From: Epiperipatus broadwayi
Lineage: Eukaryota; Onychophora; Udeonychophora; Euonychophora; Peripatidae
Assembly: GCA_028023455.1 (NCBI GenBank)
Contig: JAQFVV010006469.1
Location: forward strand, 186,001-250,000
Direction of reading: 5' to 3'
Length of the DNA stretch: 64,000 bases
Shown here: piece after piece, positions 59,635 through 64,000 of the stretch
How positions within the stretch are numbered: position 1 is the first letter of the stretch
Layout: the number at the start of each line of letters is the position of its first letter
Notes under the pieces: generated by a model
The model's database searches: none
Told to the model about the DNA's origin: nothing
What the model saw: only the letters and a program-made list of their open reading frames with translations
Program-made: the position numbers and the translations under genes

Positions 59635-60787
59635 AATAGTCATAAGGGAATCACCAGACAGATGTGCAGTATGAATTTATAAAGCTGAAGAGTATCCTAA
59701 ATTTAAACACAAGATAGAGTCTTTGAAAAAATAATAATAAATCCACCTTATCCTTTAGATTGGCCTATAATATATAGATGAATTTAGGTAAAAAAGATAA
59801 AATGGATTTATTCTTACCATTTCAAAGATTCTATCTTGTGTTTAGAGTGAGATTACACCTGGGTCTCATTTTATGCGGATTATTTTAATGTGATTTTGAA
59901 GTTATGTGATTTATGTTTCTTCTTAATATCTTTCATAATTCACTATGTTTATTAGATATCAAGAAATTTAAATTATTAATAACTTATTTTGATTTGAAAT
60001 ACTGTTTTTTTTTTTCAAAAATATAATGTTATATTAGCAGCTAATGTGAATATGGCCTGAAGCTGTATTTAGAATCTTAACTTCTATGTAAATAACCTAC
60101 TTATACTAATGAGTAAATAATAATAATAGATTTATACTTATGTATAAAAATTTTAAACTTTTAAAATGTATTTTGTTGGATATGACAAATAAAATTTTTT
60201 TTAGATTGTTAAAATACATAATGAAGATTTTATTGATTTTTTAAACTGAAAATAATCTTTCTAATGATAATGTATAATCTTTTTGTTTTGACTGTGATCT
60301 CATTTTTTAAATATAAAAACAGAAAACCATTAACAAAGTACAAGATTAAAAGTGGCGCTAGTTGTACATCATGTCACAAATCTGATTCACAAATGAATGC
60401 ATATTCTCAAATAGCGGTAATGATTAAAATATGTATAAAAAAATGTAAAATTAAATACTGTAGTTAATAAAAAAGGTAAAAAAAGTTTGTCTTGTATTAA
60501 TTTTTTTCAAATATTTGAAATTTTTTATTAGTCATACTTTATTTCCTTATTTTTTTAATGCGATTTTTAAAGTAATTTTTCGTTGTTGCTTTGCTTTTAT
60601 GCAATTTTTGAAAATTACTGAAACATATCCCCCATTTTTCAAGGTAAGTTAAGTCTATTTTTGTGCAATTTCTTTTGTGCACATTTTCTGAGGAACCTAT
60701 CTACTGCATAAAATGAGACCCAGGTGTATTCCCCAGTTTTATAAATTCATATACAACATGCATCAGAGTGATTCCCTTATGACTATT
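59635..60787. mobile_element. ~1.15-kb TIR element with nested MITE
   Basis: The left arm begins AATAGTCATAAGGGAATCAC at 59635 and includes ACACCTGGGTCTCATTTTATGC at 59855-59876. The right arm holds the exact reverse complement of the latter (60706-60727) and ends at 60787 with GTGATTCCCTTATGACTATT. The interior (59877-60705) has only a 67-codon frame (60264-60467) with four scattered Cys residues and no known motif, so the element is probably non-autonomous. Confidence 0.65.
59705..59843. mobile_element. MITE nested in the left arm of the TIR element
   Basis: AAACACAAGATAGA…CTTTGAAA at 59705-59728 is the inverted partner of TTTCAAAG…TCTATCTTGTGTTT at 59820-59843, with further pairing inside (AATAAATCCA/TGGATTTATT). 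It interrupts the left arm, whose outer and inner parts are contiguous in the right arm. Confidence 0.65.
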
Positions 60788-63700
60788 AAGTTAAAAAGTT
60801 TTTTAAAAAAATTCAGTTGGTCAAATTAGTTTTAAAGATTCTGCAAGGTTAGGAAAAATTTTTGAGGTGAATTTCTTTCTTTACTTTATATGATAAATAA
60901 TTAAAGCTATTAATGTATATAAACAAAAATTTAGCATTTTGTAATTAAGAGGAAAAATATTTTTAACTTTGTTTTCAGATCCAAATTTTATAGTTACACC
61001 ACTGGAACCTCAAGATATTGTAACTAATGGATTATAATGCATAGTTGTTGGGGAAAGTTTGCCATTTCCCCAACATTCTCCTATTTTTATCACCTCAAAA
61101 TGTAGAATAATCTCAGAAAGTTTACATAATTTAAGATACATATTTTTTTTATAAATTATAAAATGGTTTAAAATGATAAGCTTCTAATGAATAAATAAGT
61201 TCTTCCAATTCTGCTCTACGAACACAATCATTTAACACTGTCTTATATTACATACCTCTTTTTAAATAAAATAGTCCATTGTTAAACAAAAGCATCTTCA
61301 GTACTCCTTCCTCAGGAAGAATGAATAATAACCAACTAGTAATTGATGAGAGTTTTACATTGCCCATTTTTTAAAATAAATTTAGTAAAAGAAACGAAAA
61401 ACTGCCATAAGTTGTGACTTATTTTTTTAAAGCAGCAGTCCAATCCTAGTTTTCTTAAGCACAGTATAAAACTTTCCAAAACCATTCTCACTATTTGGGG
61501 ATTTTTTTTTTATTTCTTCCATCTGCAATTGTTTACTTTCTCAGTTTGTTAAAAATTATCTTTGTTTTATTGAAAATAATTTTCTATTATCCTATATAGT
61601 TTAACTGCTGGTAGAGTTGCAGACTTCAATATTAAAGTATATAAAACAAGTCACATAAATTTCTTCTTTATAAATCGTAAATATTAAAGTATCCAGAATT
61701 AAAGATCTATATTTGTGTTTAAGTGACCATCACATGACCTCCAGAGCAAGTAATTATTTGATTATTTTTTTAGTATTTTCTGGTCCAATCTTTTTATAAA
61801 TTTCCACCAACAGGAATAATATGAGTATGTGTGTACAAATAGAATTAAATAATATTCACAGAATATAATGCAATAACTGTCCACAAAATTACTCATCAGC
61901 ATAAAAACAAGAAATCAGAAATTATTCTCAAGTTTTATTTTGCAACAAAAAATTTGAAAGCTGAGTTATGTCTATTGCAAAAAGCACTGCTCTTTAGTTT
62001 TTAAGTTGCTCATAATTTAGTGTTGACATACATTGCAAAAACTACCCAAGATTCATTGTTGCATTAGAAGAATGAAATGATTGTCTTGTTGAATTTCTGT
62101 TATTCTTCATTTGATATCCATAAATAATATTTGTTTTAACTATTGTAACAAATAATTTATAAACTTAATATTTTATACAAATAAATTCTATTATTTATAG
62201 AGTGAATATGGTTTGGAAACTATTTGTGCTCTGTGTGGTTCAGCATAATGATAGAATGTCAGTGTCTGGAATGTGAAGTCCTAAAATCAATTCCATTGTT
62301 GGCATCTCTGCATTCAAACTTCTTATGAACTCTTGAGAAATAAAGCCATTTGAATAGTAATTATGTATTCATTAATTATTTATTTTTATATCCACAGTAT
62401 ACCACTATTAATCATCTGTCTAAAGATAGTTTTCATATTGTACTCCAATTCCTATTTTGTAAAAGTTTTCTTATCTTCTATTCTGTTCCTAAGATTGTTT
62501 TAATTATCCTCTTCAATAAGATCAACTATCTTTTTGTTCATGAGCAGATTAGCGTGGGGCTAGGATAGTGAACTGAAAGCTAAAAGTTCAAAGGTTGATT
62601 TTGATCTGAGTAACATAAATAAAACAAAATTAAGTTCGGATTAAGAAATTAAACTCTCAATCTGCCATCAGAGTAATTGAAGTCATATAATATCTGAGCA
62701 AATTACTATATAATTGTTTATTTATCTATATTTTTATTTCTTTTGCTTTTCCCTTTCATTATGCCTTTAGAATTAAAAAAAAAATTATGAGTACTGTTTT
62801 GATTTGGTTTATTTTGCATTTGCTATTTTCACCCTTTTTTCTGATACATTTCCATTCCCAATCTAGTACTTGAATAATAGCTCATACTGGAAATATCACA
62901 TATCACCACCCATTATGTATCACAGGAATATTAGGTTTATAATTGTATTTCTTGGCATGTTTCTGTGGTACTCCATCCTGGTTTTTTTTGGTCAATTGTC
63001 AAAAAATGAGGCAGAAAACAATTTCCACTATTTCATTAAAATGTGATAGAGAGCAGTTTTGGAAATTTCAGTGTTTCTCAATGAGTCTGAAAAACACACA
63101 ATGATCAATTTGAAGAATTTCAGCAACATTTTGGATATTTTCTTTATTTTTAATTGTTTGTGGTACATTAGAACATGGATCTTCAATGTTCTTCTATCAT
63201 CATACAGTCTTGAAACTTCATGACAACATTCTTGGAATTAATAATTTCACTGTCACCACACAGTATTAATCATTTCAAACATTTCAATAGCAGTTTTTCT
63301 AATTTAAAACAAAATTTAATCTTAGTGTACTGGCAAATTAAAGATTTTCTACAAGTGTACAAAATACACTGTGACATTTTATATCATAAACATGATCCAG
63401 ATATGCAAATGCCTTAAACTTTTTACAATGAATAACTAATTTGTGTCACTATTTAACACATGTGTAAATTCAGAGATGGCACTGCAGGCAGTTTGGAGAG
63501 AGAACTAGTCACTTTTCATTGGAACATACTGTATATATTAATTAAATGTAAATAATTTATATTAAGTATAAATTCTGCACATGTATCAGTCCAAGAGAAG
63601 TAAATGGGAATTAATATCATTAAGTTTTTGTACCCACAAAAAATGCACATTATCATATAATAATTGAGAGGTATTACATGTCAGTAGTTATCTATAACAT

Positions 63701-63807
63701 TTCCCCTCCCCATATGTGGAATCTTTGTATAAGGATTTGTCATAGTAATCATTGTCAATTTATACCCACTATTTAGATTAACAATCAACTATTCAATATA
63801 ATTAGCT
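60788..63807. other. Unannotated A+T-rich stretch
   Basis: One G+C-rich perfect hairpin, TGTTGGGGAAA/TTTCCCCAACA, lies at 61046-61075. Two frames, 62350-62568 and 63220-63417, have no recognisable motif. No gene supported. Confidence 0.4.
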
Positions 63808-64000
63808 TTAACTTATTGACTGCTGAACCGGCCATATTGAATATTTAAAAAATTATGTTAAACCATAAATTTTATAATAACTTAAGTTTGTGTTGTTGGA
63901 AAATGACATAATATATATTATTTAAAACAAAGAACATAAAAAAATGTAATGAAGTTGAAAAAATATAGCCATTGATATTCAAAGTAATAAAAAAAGGGGA
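63808..64000 (+). repeat. Dispersed repeat, second copy (runs off right edge)
   Basis: Diverged copy of 32843-33022 in the same orientation, sharing GGCCATATTGAATATTT, AAATGACATAATATA and ATTGATATTCAAAGTAATA. Confidence 0.65.

Noticed and set aside
60264-60467. 67-codon frame with two Cys pairs as a zinc-finger gene
   Set aside because: The Cys spacing does not match a known finger; it is inside a non-autonomous TIR element and unsupported.

Overview
This window is invertebrate (metazoan) nuclear DNA, very A+T-rich, with abundant TA, AAT and homopolymer tracts. No bacterial gene organisation is visible. The contents are LINEs of an RTE-like endonuclease-reverse transcriptase type ending in TGA repeats, a Ty3/gypsy-like LTR element, hAT remnants, tRNA-derived SINEs, fold-back elements and palindromic repeats. 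I cannot name the species. An arthropod or another invertebrate with a large repeat load would fit. Nearly all long open frames belong to mobile elements.

Layout. 1-850 is a LINE 3' end. 922-2022 is an inverted/tandem repeat between 12-bp direct repeats. 4755-4885 is a small MITE. 7541-9282 is a large palindromic repeat cluster between 13-bp direct repeats. 9420-9960 is a broken LINE end. 11431-11521 is a tRNA-like SINE. 19430-20398 holds an old repeat copy followed by a ~615-bp fold-back element. 22081-31691 is one LTR retrotransposon on the minus strand with long LTRs, an intact gag, and a second frame carrying protease and integrase but no reverse transcriptase. 35190-36000 is a LINE relic and 36117-36635 a fold-back element. 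37053-37740 is a hAT remnant that contains a hammerhead-ribozyme repeat, and 38158-38258 and 39205-39455 are SINEs. 40812-42135 on the minus strand is the only plausible host gene: promoter, three candidate exons and a poly(A) signal. Three RTE copies of different age lie at 42561-43620, 48395-50400 and 52368-54790. A second hammerhead repeat lies at 45028-45228. A TIR element with a nested MITE lies at 59635-60787.

Most interesting points. (a) A ~200-bp retroposon family (37201 and 45028) whose two copies together give the full core and helices of a type I hammerhead ribozyme; each copy has one or two damaging core changes. (b) An LTR element coding Gag, protease and integrase but lacking reverse transcriptase/RNase H; the edge of its LTR is a tandem array in which each unit repeats the LTR/primer-binding-site junction. 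(c) Several palindromic insertions flanked by 12-14-bp target duplications, longer than typical DNA-transposon duplications, which suggests snap-back retroposition. (d) A compact TATA/initiator promoter driving a small spliced gene. All of this rests on reading the sequence alone; no searches were run.
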